DNA of 64,000 nt from contig NMRA01000181.1 of the NCBI GenBank assembly GCA_002633005.1, forward strand, positions 320,959 to 384,958. The letters are read 5' to 3'. A program made the translations under genes and the position numbers. This document shows, in pieces, positions 32,020 through 44,010 of the stretch; position 1 is the first letter of the stretch; each line of letters begins with the position of its first letter. The notes under the pieces are model-generated. The model saw only the letters and a list, made by a program, of their open reading frames with translations. It was not told where the DNA came from and did no database searches. Source of the stretch: Phoronis australis. Its lineage: Eukaryota; Phoronida; Phoronidae.

Positions 32020-35000
32020 TTACTACGCTCCGCAAAATTTTTGCTGTACAAATTTTCTCGAATTTTCGAAATACATTTATGAATAGTTAAGTGCACATTT
32101 TCAAGAGCGCTTAGGCGGCCTATGCTGCAAAAATGGAGACCCTAACAACAATTGTCCTGGTCAGGGCCCTCAAATGGTAAACCATACACTGATACCGAGT
32201 TTTCAAAGTTCTCTTGAGTTTTCTCTCTGATCAGTATTCAAAGTCTTTACTTTTTGTCTTTCCCCATCCCCACACCTTCGTCGGTTGCCATGGTTTAACC
32301 CTGAGGTATGCAATTTTTTGGTGGTGGCACTCGCCCTCCCCCCGCTTACTAAATGTCCTGATGCAAGGAGTCCATCGTTGGTCCAAGGTCAATGTTGTGT
32401 TTCAACACGCACTCGTTGTATAGCTTTAGCATTAAATTAAAGGTTTAAGAAATACAGGAGCAGTTTTGCGCATTTAATTGTGCGTGTAAAAGGTTTTATG
32501 GATTCGTACCGAATTTGTTGCTGCAACTTGTCTCATGGGCCTGTACCCGGCGCGTGATCACAAATGTGGACACTAATTCGGCTATTGCGCAAGGAGGCCA
32601 GTGAAAATGTAAGGCAGCAGGCCAGTGGGCGTGTGTGCTTTCTAGTCTCTTATTATGAAAACCATTGAAGGCAATTATCAGCACCTGCAAACAAGAATTT
32701 TGAAGTATGGAGAATTTCAACAGGAGTTTGCTGTAGACTTAGTCGCGAAGCTGCTGACATTCCAGCCACGGTTAGTGCCGGTCCTTTGAAGCAATTATAG
32801 CATATATATACGATTTTTTAAGAATGGCAAGTGTGCGTTTTGTTGAAGGAAATGTCCATGGCGTCTAGGAATTTGAGGTATTTAATGATGAACAACTGTT
32901 GTGGCTTAATTTGGAAAAACACTTAGCAAAACTAACTTCCAAGTATGCATACTGTGGCGGAATTAAGAAATACGATTATGGCAGTGCTAACTGTAGCAGA
33001 GCCACAAAGTGTGCTAAAATGGTAGGAAATTAGGCATAACATTTCTGTAGCAGATAAAAGGTTGATTGGCTCAGGAGAAAGCCGAGGTCTTCAATGCTCA
33101 GAAAGATTTCGGCAGGCAAGAGACTTGCCAAGAAAATGGCACAGTTGAGTCCGGGCATTCTAAAGGAAAGAACTGCAGCCAATTACTTGGTGCAACTTCA
33201 CTCACCCGACGGCGTTGTTTCACGATACCACAACCTCAAACAACGTCAAAGAAACGAAACGCGGAGGGTGAGATATTTCAGAGTATTAATATTTATTCTT
33301 GGATACAGGTGTCCACCTCAAAATGAATAACCCACGGTCATTCTTTATGCCGATAGCAATGTTTTCGCCAACTGAAGAAGAACAGGAATCATAGACATCC
33401 CGCGCGCTCCGTCTATGGTTCTGACACTTCAAACTTTCAACACGATAGGTAGCCGCAGAAAGTTCGATGTTGACCTCGTTCTAATCTTCTCTGCAATCCA
33501 CAGTCTGGGGACGAAAATAATTCAAATCCGCTCCTCTAAATAGGGCTTGCTTAGCTGGAATTCAGAACTGCGGTCATGAGAGTGTTTTCACCTCCTGATT
33601 GCGAAGCGATCGAGTTAGCTGTGATATCTTCATCAGCGCGTGCTCTCAGCGGGAGGTCACCGCTTTGTGCACTCAAGCGCTCGACAACAACTAAATTGAC
33701 CAGAGTCTCAGAACTCCCACATGCAAATTTGATATGCAAATGAGGAAGTACTTGACTACTGCGCCATCTATACATCGACGGAAAAGCTTAAATACCCGTG
33801 AGTGCGTGTGGGAAATTGCGATTGCGTGTGCTGAAGTCAATATTTTCAAAGTACAATTACACCACTGTTTAAGGTTGAAAAGTGAGTTTTTTGATATCCT
33901 TCTATAGAAAAAGCTTTAATCCATCTGATAAAATCATCTGTTTCTTTTTAAACGAAACTTAAGCCCTGAAATTAGTCCGGGGAAGGAGGCCAAAAACGGC
34001 GGTTTAGCTAGTTGTCCCTTCCTGGTTATCTCTTCCTGCTCTTATGCAATTCGATTGAGAACTACGGAGTTGTGAAAAGTTTAAGTGAAAGTAAAGAAAG
34101 TGACCCTCTTAGCACTGGTCTAGTGTTGAAATATATAATTGTTATAGATCGTAATCTATTTTGCCAGGGGTACGCCACGAACTATGTTGCAGAGTGAAAC
34201 AAGACGAGGATTGCAAACAATGTCATTTATTATGACGTAAGACGAAGAACTAAAGAAGACTCTGCAAGATGATCATGGAAAAAACGCCACCGGCGAGCAC
34301 AATGAATTGCCCTTAATGATGGAAGCAAAACAAATGATTGAGAACTCTCTGAATGGCCTAAAATGTACAAAGACAAGATTATAAACAAACAAAAAGCCTG
34401 AAGGACGTAAGAGGTAATGAATAATATGAAACAATTAAAACAGGCACCCGGGATGGAGGGTGGGAAAAATACAGAGGATAAAGGTAGATCTTGTAGAAGA
34501 CGAGGTAGGTGGTTGAATGAACACGCTATACTGAACAAAGGAAATATGAGTGACTAATCAGGTGTCGAGTAGAGAAATGTATGAATACAAAAAAGACCCC
34601 TGAGGTTATAAATAGAAATGAGTAATGCAAAATAAACCCCAAGGGTTGATATAAAGTGACAAATGTTAACGCGGTGAGACAGACTAGCTGTGCTGTCTCG
34701 AGGTCATTTTCGTGCTCAGGCACGGGAACTCTGCTGACTTACTTATAAACATTTCTTACGCCATTATTTGTGTACTTTGTTCGTACATATAATTTGGTTT
34801 CCCCTCTTCTTTTTGCTGTTCTATGAAATACAGACGTTCATGTAAGCCTAGTCGTCTTTAATTATTACTGGCGTTAAGTTTAAATGTTACACCTTAAAAG
34901 AGTAGTTATTAGATTCTAACTTGAATGTTCGTTACGAAAGCTAAATGCACTTTACAATTAGAATAAAATAATTAACAAAAATTAACTGAATTTTATTTAC

Positions 35001-36482
35001 ATTGCGCAAGCGCGTTTTTACAAAAGTTGCGTCATGTGGTAGAATGTTTGAGACACGTCAAGTTTTTCGGCAAAAAGGTCGTTTTTGCGGTTCATGGGAG
35101 AAAAAAAATCTTATGCTCGTCTGAGGTTTATGATATGGGCAAAACCTCTTGGAAATTTCGTCAAAACCCTCGGCAAGCCTGCTACTCGAGTCGGATTCTA
35201 TATAAAATAGCGCGCCCTTTGATTGTGGCACGTGTTCATGCTTCACGATTTTACACAAATTTAAATGACGGAGGATTTTTTGAAAAATTGTCTCGAAAAG
35301 TTTAAACGTTTCACATAATCCTAATTGAGAAACAGTCATGAAAATGTGGATACAAGGTAATTATTCATTTGTTCATCGGATCATCTTACCAAATGTTCCG
35401 AATTTGTTTTCAGCAAGCAGTATTATGCATTATTCTTTCGGGAATTAAATGAAAAAGATGAATTAGTTCTCAAGGAGTCTAATACTGTGTAGTATTATAG
35501 TCAGTCAATCAAAACTTATAAATTTGATGGCAAAGTCAGGTTACTTTTGTTTTATAGAATATGAAGTTTATCCAGTCACTGTTTATTTTTTATAGAAGCA
35601 GTTCTAAATTCAAAATTGGTTATAATTTTGAGAAAAACTGTTCGATATTTTGACATATGGAGGTTTTTCTCATATTTCTGAAACATTGCTCATTGTTTTC
35701 CGGACTCCAGTTCCATTGTTCTGAAACATGGATGGCGAAATCGTGTGTACTTCATACAGGGAATCCGAGAGTTATACTATTGTCTTTCGATTTCAGTGTT
35801 TCGTTTTTCGGGATTTGGTAATGATGCTGTCCTTGAGAAAAGTGTCACTTTCACCTTAAAGAAATGTAAAGAAGAAACCCGGCTCATAAAATCCCAACGT
35901 ACTAGATGGAAAAGGATAATTGCTCTGCTGATTTGTAAATCTGATGCCTGTCATAAAAGACCTTCGAATTCGTCAGTGCATATAATACATTCTCTCCAAT
36001 AAGGCTAATGTTAGAAAAAGGACATCAAGTTTAATTATTCATAGGAACATTATTTTGACCTATGCAACCTTTGTACGCACTAGGCTGTTTTGTTTTCTTT
36101 TAGTCCAATATTTTCATGGAATGGCTTTAGCCATTCAATACTTTATTAATTGTGGACTAAGGAAGTGAAAGTACACCTCATGGCTAACTGGCTGAAACCA
36201 CAAAAATATCAATTGGTCTGACAAGTTTCAAGAAATAGTAGCTTACTACACGTGCTATCATGCTAAGCTTCCACTGTGAAAATATCTTCTGCTGAAGCAG
36301 GTTGCCACTTATTACTGAGTACAATGTCAAGTCAAAGCATCCCGACTACACGTTACACGCATTCAAACTGGAGATCGATGGTTTACAAGTATAAATGCCG
36401 GTACAATGCTGTTTGTTTAACATGCGATTTTTGCGTGTCCTCATTTATGTATTTTGCTTTCAAGTTTGATGATTTCAGCTAT
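32020..36482. other. Long stretch without recognised genes
   Basis: No family could be assigned on either strand. Two small frames near 32,877-33,035 and 33,094-33,330 have ordinary-looking composition (the latter starts MLRKISAGKRLAKKMAQLSP), but I do not recognise them. They may be remnants of an element. A short piece of repeat D lies near 34,012-34,040. Confidence 0.35.
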
Positions 36483-36545
36483 TGAGTGGCGCAGCTGTTA
36501 AGTCGACGACTCGGAACTCTTGCTAACCTTGTTCGAAACCGCCCT
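36483..36545 (+). repeat. tRNA-derived SINE-like piece
   Basis: An A-box-like TGGCGCAGCTG (36,487-36,497) and a B-box-like GTTCGAAACC (36,531-36,540) have tRNA-like spacing. No full cloverleaf is evident. Confidence 0.4.
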
Positions 36546-38524
36546 CAAGTTCCCGCCAAAATGTTAATCAACTCGCGTTGAATAACTAATATAGGTTATC
36601 CCACATGCATCAGGGAATATATCAACGAGACCGATATAAGTGTAGTAAATGGGTGTTTGTCCAATTCTACTGTGCACGTGATGATTCCAGCATAACGTTT
36701 GAGCCTGAACTCGAAATCTCTATTTTTCCTTGCCGTGGAAACAGCTATAAACTTTGGTTTAGACCACGTACTGTTGTGAAATTAATCTCAAGTTTGCTTA
36801 GTTAAATTGGAGGTGATCCCAGGGCTACGAAGAAACTGACAGTTTGTTGTTTGTAACATGACTCAATTCAATTTTGCTTGTCCTGGAGTGTCATTTTATG
36901 CCCCCAGCATGGTCTCAAGGAAACACGAACTTTCAGTTCTTTGTTAATCCAAACCATTTCTCATCTAAGCTATACTAAGACCAATGTTATAGCTGTAGGT
37001 GGTCTAACTCATAAATTTTGTTATTGGGCACAACGCAGGATTCATAGTCGCCTTGAGTTTATGTCTCGAATGTAGTGGTGCTCACCGAACTAAACTCATC
37101 GCCCAGAAATCACCTTTAACAAAGCGTTTTCTTGAGTCACTGAAGGTTTCCATGTTCTTTTTGGTAGCATAAATAGCATCCTATCAACTATTTTACTCGG
37201 AAGTGCATTTGTAACGTTTGTTTCATTGTACTGGTACATGTACACCAGTCCAATGGGAATGATGAACAGATATATATTATTTTGCAAGTATTTATGCCGT
37301 TAATTAGAAGCCAATGAGCTTTCTTGCCGTATCTTTAGCAGAATCTGTTTGAATCAGGAACTGGTCAATATCCGTGTACTTAATATATAATTCACTTCCT
37401 CCTTTTATCATTTTCAGGATGCGGGACATCTTTGGTTGTCTGTTTGTTGATTCAAGGTATGTTTTGTTTAAAGTTTTTTGAGCTTTGCGAAACAGCATAC
37501 CTTAATATAGCTTAGAAGCGCTTCTATTTAAAGTCAAAACAAACGAAACTCAAAAATAATAATTTGTGCAATACAGACAAAAAGGAAACATCGTGCGAAA
37601 CTCGTCTTACGAAACGCAGCCTGTACTTGGGACATGGAAACTATGATGCACATATGAAATGGAAATTGCATATCTAATCGATACATTTAAGGGTGTGTGG
37701 GTATCCTTGGATGTTTTACATTCCTGTTTTCCTTTATAGAAATTTGTAATTGTTTAGAGGAAGCCTCCTTAAACCTTGCACCATGCACATTACTAAGCAA
37801 CACCAGACTAGACTCATAAATTATTCGAAACTTAACCAATGTCATCGAATGATTCGAGTACAGAGTTGTAAGTTTATTCAAAGCGTGCCACTCAAGTTTT
37901 CACTTTTCGACTTGAGCCCCGAGTACAGAAATACATAGAGATGGCCAGGATCCAGGTATTCTGTTACGATCGAAGTCTGCAAAAGCTCCCCAAGGGGTCT
38001 CTCGGAAAAGTCAGCATTTCATCGATGTGGCTGCATTCCAAAAAGATACCCCAGGGGTCTTTCGGGAACAAATAGTGGAACAACATCTGAGACTTACATG
38101 ACCGCCTGCGGGGCTCTTATTCGGCCATGGTCTTTTTTTTAAAGGAGCGCTTCTTTTTATCAGCAACTTGGCTAATGTAGCACCAGTCTTCCGATACTTT
38201 TGCATAGAAATATTTTAATTGTCATTTTAAACAAAAAACCCGGAAACTATTGACATTTTCTCCTGCCTAAATCCTCCACAAAAACTGTGAGGAATCCATA
38301 TTCTAAAATCTTTGAGACGCCCATGCCCTTATGGAAAGGATTGTTCTAAAAACAACCCTGGACCCCCACAACCCCTTGACCCACGACCTCTCGAGCAACA
38401 ACCCCCACGACCCCCTCGACCCACAAGCTGTGGCAATAGATTTTTACACAATTCATAATCATATTACATTGATGACTCCAGCATAACGCTTGAGCCTGAA
38501 CTCGAAATCTCTAAATGATATCTA
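36546..38524. other. No gene assigned; one duplicated segment
   Basis: About 45 bp at 36,679-36,723 (around CCAGCATAACGTTTGAGCC) recurs at 38,469-38,515. There it directly follows a C-rich stretch related to 2,062-2,130. No coding sequence was recognised with confidence. Confidence 0.4.
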
Positions 38525-39267
38525 AATGTTCTCAAACCAAGATTGACGAAAAGGGCGACTTAATGAAAACATAGTGTGAAAGAAACTTTAGACCACTGGT
38601 GAGAATAACAATTTTAAAATTCTCAAGTTTTCCAATTTTTCACTTCCCATCCCAAAGACCATTTATTAAAAGAAGAAATAATATGTTTTAAATTTGATAA
38701 TCATTGTAGAATACATCGAAAGAATTAGTAGATATACGGTAGTTCAAGATATATTGAGGCTGGACTTTCAAAGTTTCAAGCGTCTTTTGCTGCAATAAGG
38801 TTGCAAGCAACATATCTTTAAATGACACACTTGATGGCTGAGTGATAGGAAATGTTCTTGTTAGAGTATGATCTTACATTCGAGTGATATAGGGCGAGTG
38901 CATGTGTAGGAGTAGTTCAGAGAATTAAGTATTATGTAATACACCCCCAACATGAGGAATTTTAGTAATTGTTCAGTATATCCTGCTATGATTCATGTAT
39001 GTCACTATATAAGTGTATGATCGCATGCATTTTAAAAAACTCAGTAGTATCAGTAGAAGAGTATGTAATAAAACTATTATCCTCCATCAGACTAGTATTA
39101 TCCTTAGACAGCATACTAGCACTGCATCGCGCATTCAACGTTCTTAACCGAACAGAATGCCTTTCACTGCTAGCACATTAACAGTTCTGTTCCGGAAATA
39201 TTTTCAAACTATCGCGTGAATCTTTGAATCTTTCATTTCTATAGCTGTTAAAATTAGTCAATTAGTG

Positions 39268-39345
39268 TTAAAGGAGAATGCCACTGAAAAAACAACGTAT
39301 TTTGTATCAGTCTATATTGAGTAGTTTCACTCGTTAACAGCAAAT
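39268..39345 (-). mobile_element. Terminal stub of THAP family A
   Basis: TTAA is followed by AGGAGAATGCCACTG and about 65 bp matching the inverse of family A's right end (as at 8,413-8,480). Array sequence resumes directly after it. The micro-exon expected in this unit is missing. Confidence 0.65.
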
Positions 39346-40218
39346 TCCTATAATGTAATCGTCACTTATGTTTATTTATTATCTTCCAAACTACACTTGC
39401 GGTTTCATTGTCCTCAGAACGCATTTGGGGGATTATTTTGAGTAATACTGACTTTTGAAGTTATTTCGTTAAAAGCATAGCAGTGAAACATCAACGCCAG
39501 TTGTGTTTCTATGATTCAATTTGGAAACGCAGATTTTTCACAAAAGAATCCAGTCAACGTGATCTAAAATTGAAACCTCAGAAGGTGTGTGCTGATATTT
39601 TCTTTCTTTCGGACGGTCTTAATGTCTCGTTAAATCCATTATTCACGAATTTAGGGAGCAATGCAGAGCGTACCTTGAGCCAACAATGAAAATCTTCTTG
39701 AGGCGTTTCTTAGGAGTAAACAATGACTATTAGACTGGAGGTTACCACATTCAGCATATTGGAGGTCTGTTTTGACACTAATTTGCAACACATGGTATCA
39801 GAAAGTTCTCAAGCCAGTATTGTGGAAATGGATAGTTTAATGAAAAAATAATGTGAAAGAAACTAGCTAGAATAACAATTTTAAAAATACAGAATTATCT
39901 GAAAGTTATTGGCTAGTTAAGTTCACTTCCTCACCTTTTACTAAAAGAAAATATGAAACGTGTATGAAATTTGATAATCACTATAACTGTAGTGGAAACA
40001 GTTAGTAATGTAGTAGTTCAAAATATATTGAGGCTAGACTTCTCAAAGTTTCAACTGTCTTTTATTGCAATATGGTTGCAAGTAACATATTTTCTTTTAA
40101 ATGACGAACGCGCTGGATGAGTGAAACATTTTCAAAGTGTCACGTGAATCTGGATCTTTCATTTCGAAAGCCGTAAAAATTATTCGATTGGTGTTAATTG
40201 ATATCCTTTCGTTCACAG

Positions 40219-40248
40219 CTACAACAACTGTCATTTCAACGAAAGCGA
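40219..40248 (+). CDS. Micro-exon A1 (30 nt)
   Basis: The micro-exon lies between the acceptor GTTCACAG and the donor GTGAGT. It is phase 1 at both ends and encodes TTTVISTKA plus the split codon. Length and phase match the exon set of the sushi gene downstream, so it could lengthen the Thr-rich stalk by ten residues. Its twin is at 47,380 (two differences). No transcript evidence is available. Confidence 0.5.
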
Positions 40249-40724
40249 GTGAGTAGTTTTAAGTTCTTGATGTTGCTTCTTCTCTATTTCTGATACGAGT
40301 TTTGTATTTGGGTTGCAACAGTCTGCAGTTAAACGTACCACGGTGCACGATTTGCTTGCATTGACCATCTAGATTTTTTGACCATTACTATAATGTAATT
40401 GTCCCAACTGTTTAGAAAGTGTCTTTCAAACGACACGTTCTATTTTATGGTCGAAAGAACGCATTTGGGGAAATATTTTGTGTGGGGCTGGCGTTATTAC
40501 GTTAGGGCATAGCTATAAAATATTAGTGACTGTTGTACTTCTATGATTGTATTTGGAACCGGCAGTGGCGGATCTACGGGGGGGGGTTCAGGGCGTTTAA
40601 ACCCCCCCTCGGGCCAGGACCCAAAAATTAAAAAAAAAACAAAAGCATCTCCAGCAAAACAAAAACGGCACCGCCAGCGTGTGTAAACCCCAAGTAAACC
40701 AACTTGGAAAAAATTGAGGGGGGG

Positions 40725-40776
40725 NNNNNNNNNNNNNNNNNNNNNNNNNNNNNNNNNNNNNNNNNNNNNNNNNNNN
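40725..40776. other. Assembly gap (52 Ns)
   Basis: Run of N after a G-rich stretch. Any open frame crossing it is an artefact. Confidence 0.95.
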
Positions 40777-41640
40777 AGTAAAGTTGTCTTGCGCAATATC
40801 ATACAGTGTACATGTACATGTAATATTGTGTACATGTACATGTAATATTTTTGAAAAAAATTCTTTTTCCGAAGAATTGCTATTGTGGCGGGCGCCGTGG
40901 TCTGGTCGCGAATCCGTTTGAAGACACACTCTATAACAAGTTATGTCTATACAAAGAATGACCAATGGGGCACTCACATTGAGAAAGTGACCGCATTCGC
41001 GAAAAGTTTACAGTACCAGAAATTGCGGGGAGGCTGTTCTTTCACAACAAAGTCTTGCGGGACTCGTGCGATGTTCAATAGGCCTCCTAAGGAGCCCTAG
41101 TTCCGACCTCAACACCTACCGTCTGTCTACCTGCAATAACCACACTACCGTCTTCTATACTGGGGATTTCCGCAGAAAGGCTCACCCGATGAAACGCTCA
41201 TGCCCATGGGCATTTATTTGATATTAGTACTTCGGGTTTCAAGCGTTCAGACATTGGGACGTTTATTTCGAAAATTGCAAGTGATGCAAATAGGTCCTGG
41301 GATGCTTCGTCAAAGTTTGAAGTAGTCCATGATGAACGGGTCAAATTTAGTTGCCCATGTAAGTCTTTTGAATGGACTTGGCAACCTCGAGGGTCTTAGT
41401 GTCAACTGAGCTGCGAAACGAGATGCTGACATTGTAGAGGCTTACAAGCTGCAAGCGTTGGGAACAAACATCGAAGATATCTGGGTAGAATGGTTCCAAA
41501 ACGAGCAAATCATTGGATCCGATATACAAATTCCTCGGCAGTCTAGACAACAGAAGGATAGGACTAACGTATGAGTAACCACTGGGGATTAAAATTTTAG
41601 AGAGAAGTTTTCAATTCAAAATTTTTTGCATAGTACACTT

Positions 41641-41960
41641 TAGGTCTCGCGACGGACCAGGCCAGCTTGATTTATGTAGATGTTTAGTTTCAGAGTACTT
41701 CTGGTCCCTCGGCGAGCTAGTCTTGTGATTTTTTTTACCAAAGTGTGCTTTGTAAAACTATTTATCTCAGCCAGTACTGTTTGGTCCCGCGACAGATCGA
41801 CTATTTTATAGGGATAATAAGCACAGGTGTACTCTTGGTCTCGTGACGGACCAGGTCAGCTTTTTGTGTACTCTCAGTGTACATCTGATCCCTCTGCAAA
41901 CTAGTCCAGTGTATCTTCTCACCACTGTGCACAGGATGTTTTGGTTTCGTGAAACTGTTT
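41641..41960 (+). repeat. Degenerate tandem repeat GGTCYCGCGACGGACCAG
   Basis: About six variants of this unit lie at 41,641, 41,704, 41,778, 41,837, 41,889 and about 41,940. The best pair is GGTCTCGCGACGGACCAGG and GGTCTCGTGACGGACCAGG, 196 bp apart. Alternate copies read GGTCCCTCGGCGAGCTAGTC, which suggests a two-part unit. Confidence 0.6.
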
Positions 41961-42256
41961 TCAGATGATTTGTTTCCTGATAGATTTGACGTTTTTCAAT
42001 CAGTGACGGATCTAGTATATCGCAAGGGGGGCCCAACATTTTGTCCGTCTATAAGCATTTGCGTAAACCACGATTGTAGATGCGCAGAGCAGCGAATGGG
42101 GGGAGGTCGGGAGGGGTCAAACCCCCCTCCCACTCAGGAAATTTTTCTGTTTTTTCCTCTAAAAATCAAGCATTTTCCTTGATTCCTGAAGTATTATCCA
42201 AGAAAAAATAAAAAAATAAAAAAAAACGGAGGACGTGTCAAACAGGAAAAATGCAA

Positions 42257-42324
42257 GCCACCAGAGATTCGAACTCTCAATCTAGCGAACAGAGCGCGCA
42301 TGCTTAACCACTACACCATCACGC
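42257..42324 (-). repeat. tRNA-like SINE head
   Basis: On the - strand an A-box-like TGGTGTAGTGG and a B-box-like GAGTTCGAATC have correct spacing within 68 nt. The two ends do not pair as an acceptor stem (GCGTGAT against TGGTGGC). It is therefore read as a SINE head or pseudogene, not a working tRNA. Confidence 0.5.
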
Positions 42325-42663
42325 TTTAAAGGCGAAGGCAACCTTTTTCCATGTCATTTTGAGCTAAAATAAGGTTGGTTGGTTATCCTAGACATATTTT
42401 CCACTTAATTACAGCTTTTCGTAATTTTATTAATTACTCGTCCGCTACTCCGGAAGTGACGTTTTAGGAGGCAAGCGTTTCCCGCCACTTGGTTTTGCGT
42501 TGACTTTACCGTGCGAATCTGTCCTATTCTACTTTTGTTTTGTGCTGTTTTTCAACAATTGTCGCCACCACTTTTCATCGGCGAGTATTCTGCGGCGAGA
42601 TAGGTTAGTAGAGAACTCAACTACGTTGGATTTAGGGAATGTTTAGTGTGTTGTAAGCTGAAA

Positions 42664-43040
42664 ATGGCTGGAGTCGGTGACCCGTATCACAGTGACAGTA
42701 TTGTGAGTGACGGAGACCTTCTTCACAGCAGTGGTGACGAGGATTTTTTCACGGACATTCAGTGGGTGGGTACATGTTTGAGCCCGAGTATAACGAGACA
42801 GAGTACGCACAGGCACAGAGAGAAACGAGGCGGCTACTGAGGACAGACGTGGTGACACATCTTGGTGCAAATGCACTGTGTGCGTTGTTATGCCTACCTC
42901 AATGGAATGCTTGTGCTGTTCAGAATTCGACGAGGCCAAGCCACTACTGGACATGGTTAAGTGGACCTCCGGCATACCACGGACAGAGGAACAACTGTCC
43001 CACTTGCCAGAGTGTCCCGCGACACACTCCCATTGGATGG
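42664..43040 (+). pseudogene. P2RX7_C-like gene, truncated and frameshifted
   Basis: From the ATG at 42,664 one frame reads MAGVGDPYHSDSIVSDGDLL with an acidic stretch. A second frame (from 42,762) gives GGYMFEPEYNETEYAQAQRE. A third (from 42,860) gives SWCKCTVCVVMPTSMECLCC followed by SEFDEAKPLL. Y-M-F-E-P-E and W-C-x-C-x-x-C-x-x-M-P-T-x-x-E-C-x-C-C are diagnostic of the P2X7 receptor C-terminal (ballast) domain and its stand-alone relatives, where these cysteines bind zinc. The C-terminal Y-R-x-F...P-A-C block seen at 21,750 is missing, cut off at the junction with the opposing gene. Two frame changes may be mutations or small introns. It shares the domain and orientation of the broken gene at 21,478. 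Confidence 0.8.
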
Positions 43041-43741
43041 TAACCTGAGCACACAAACTACTTACATCGTGTCGTGTGACTCCCTCGCCACACACCTGGC
43101 ACCTTCTAAATAGCTCCAACACTTTAGACAAGTCCACAATAAACTTATCAAAGTTTGGCTCACCGATCTGTTCACTGGACGACGAACTGTCCTCTTCACT
43201 GGGTGTCGAACTGAGCTGTAATCACTCCCACTACTCAATATCGCTGCAGGGGTGGAGGCTCTGGGCTGGAGAAAACAGCACATTGCGAATCACTACTGGT
43301 TCCAGGAATTGCACAATCTGGGGTACGTTCGGAGGCACGGATGACAGAAGATGAAGTGCCTCCACTGGCTCCAGTCACTGTACTGGCCACAGCTCGCGAG
43401 GCTTCTCGCTTCAAAAACGCACTTCTCGGGGGTGGCGACGGGGCACTGCCGGGAATCAACACAGACGGAATGGCATCCTTCTTCAGGCGTTGTTTCGCAG
43501 GGACCTTCATCAATTCAGCGTACAAATCCCTTTCGTAATCGGACGGCAGAAAGTGCTTGCCACACACACGGTAATTCTCCACTGCTTTGTACGTTGCGTG
43601 GACGGGTAACGCTGCGTTCTTCACACGAACGAGCCAAGTACGGCGAAGTGTGTCATCCATCGGAAAGCGATGCAAAGGTACTCCCAAAGCGCGCGTGAGC
43701 CGATAATTAGTACATCCCGGTACGCAGCAACAGTGTGGCAT
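42960..43741 (-). pseudogene. THAP-domain protein with Kolobok-type zinc region, truncated
   Basis: From the ATG at 43,741 the - strand gives an intact THAP domain. It starts MPHCCCVPGCTNYRLTRALG, then HRFPMDDTLRRTWLVRVKN, then VENYRVCGKHFLP. The C-x3-C pair, R-F-P box, W and C-x2-H-F end are all present. A basic and Ser/Pro-rich linker runs to a stop at 43,235. In the next register (about 43,190-42,960) come DSSSSSEQIGEPNFDKFIVD, then LFRRCQVCGEG and WECVAGHSGKWDSC. The C-x2-C...C-x3-H-x3-W order resembles the zinc region after THAP in Kolobok-like transposase genes. Similarity ends near 42,960 and no catalytic core remains. It is the best-kept THAP domain in the window and could still bind DNA, perhaps the element's own ends. 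Confidence 0.75.
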
Positions 43742-44010
43742 GTTGACTGACTAGTAAATGAAAGCAAACGACGACGGAACTTAACACAACCGAGGTAGAA
43801 AAATGACTGACTCGGCAGCTCTCACAGCCAGACTATATGAAAAGAAATTGGCGCGAAATGCTTGCCTCCTAAAACGTCACTTCCGGAGTAGCGGACGAGT
43901 AATTAATAAAATTACGAAAAGCTATAATTAAGTGGAAAATATGTCTAGGATAACCAACCAACCTTATTTTAGCTCAAAATGACATGGAAAAAGGTTGCCT
44001 TCGCCTTTAA

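Larger units (their letters stand above)
42330..44006. mobile_element. Compact TTAA transposon with convergent P2RX7_C-like and THAP fragments (1.68 kb)
   Basis: There is an exact TTAA duplication (42,326-42,329 and 44,007-44,010) and long inverted repeats of about 158 bp (42,330-42,487 and 43,849-44,006) that differ at only a few positions. Their similarity indicates a young insertion. The ends start AGGCGAAGGCAACC, related to AGGAGAATGCCACC of family A. A P2RX7_C-like fragment reads inward from the left and a THAP/Kolobok-like fragment inward from the right. They meet near 42,960, where both lose similarity to their families. It looks like an internal-deletion derivative of a two-gene Kolobok-type element. 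Confidence 0.85.

Noticed and set aside
36605-36805. Cys-containing frame as a possible extra extracellular exon of the sushi gene
   Set aside because: No domain match and no convincing phase-1 splice borders. Part of it recurs at 38.47 kb in a repeat context.
40497-40977. Open frames crossing the N run on the - strand
   Set aside because: They stay open only because Ns are not stops; flanking sequence is a G-rich repeat.
42257-42324. Functional tRNA gene on the - strand
   Set aside because: A and B boxes are present, but the acceptor ends do not pair and no clear anticodon stem forms. A SINE head is more likely.
43351-43698. 115-codon + strand frame
   Set aside because: Antisense shadow of the THAP domain on the - strand.
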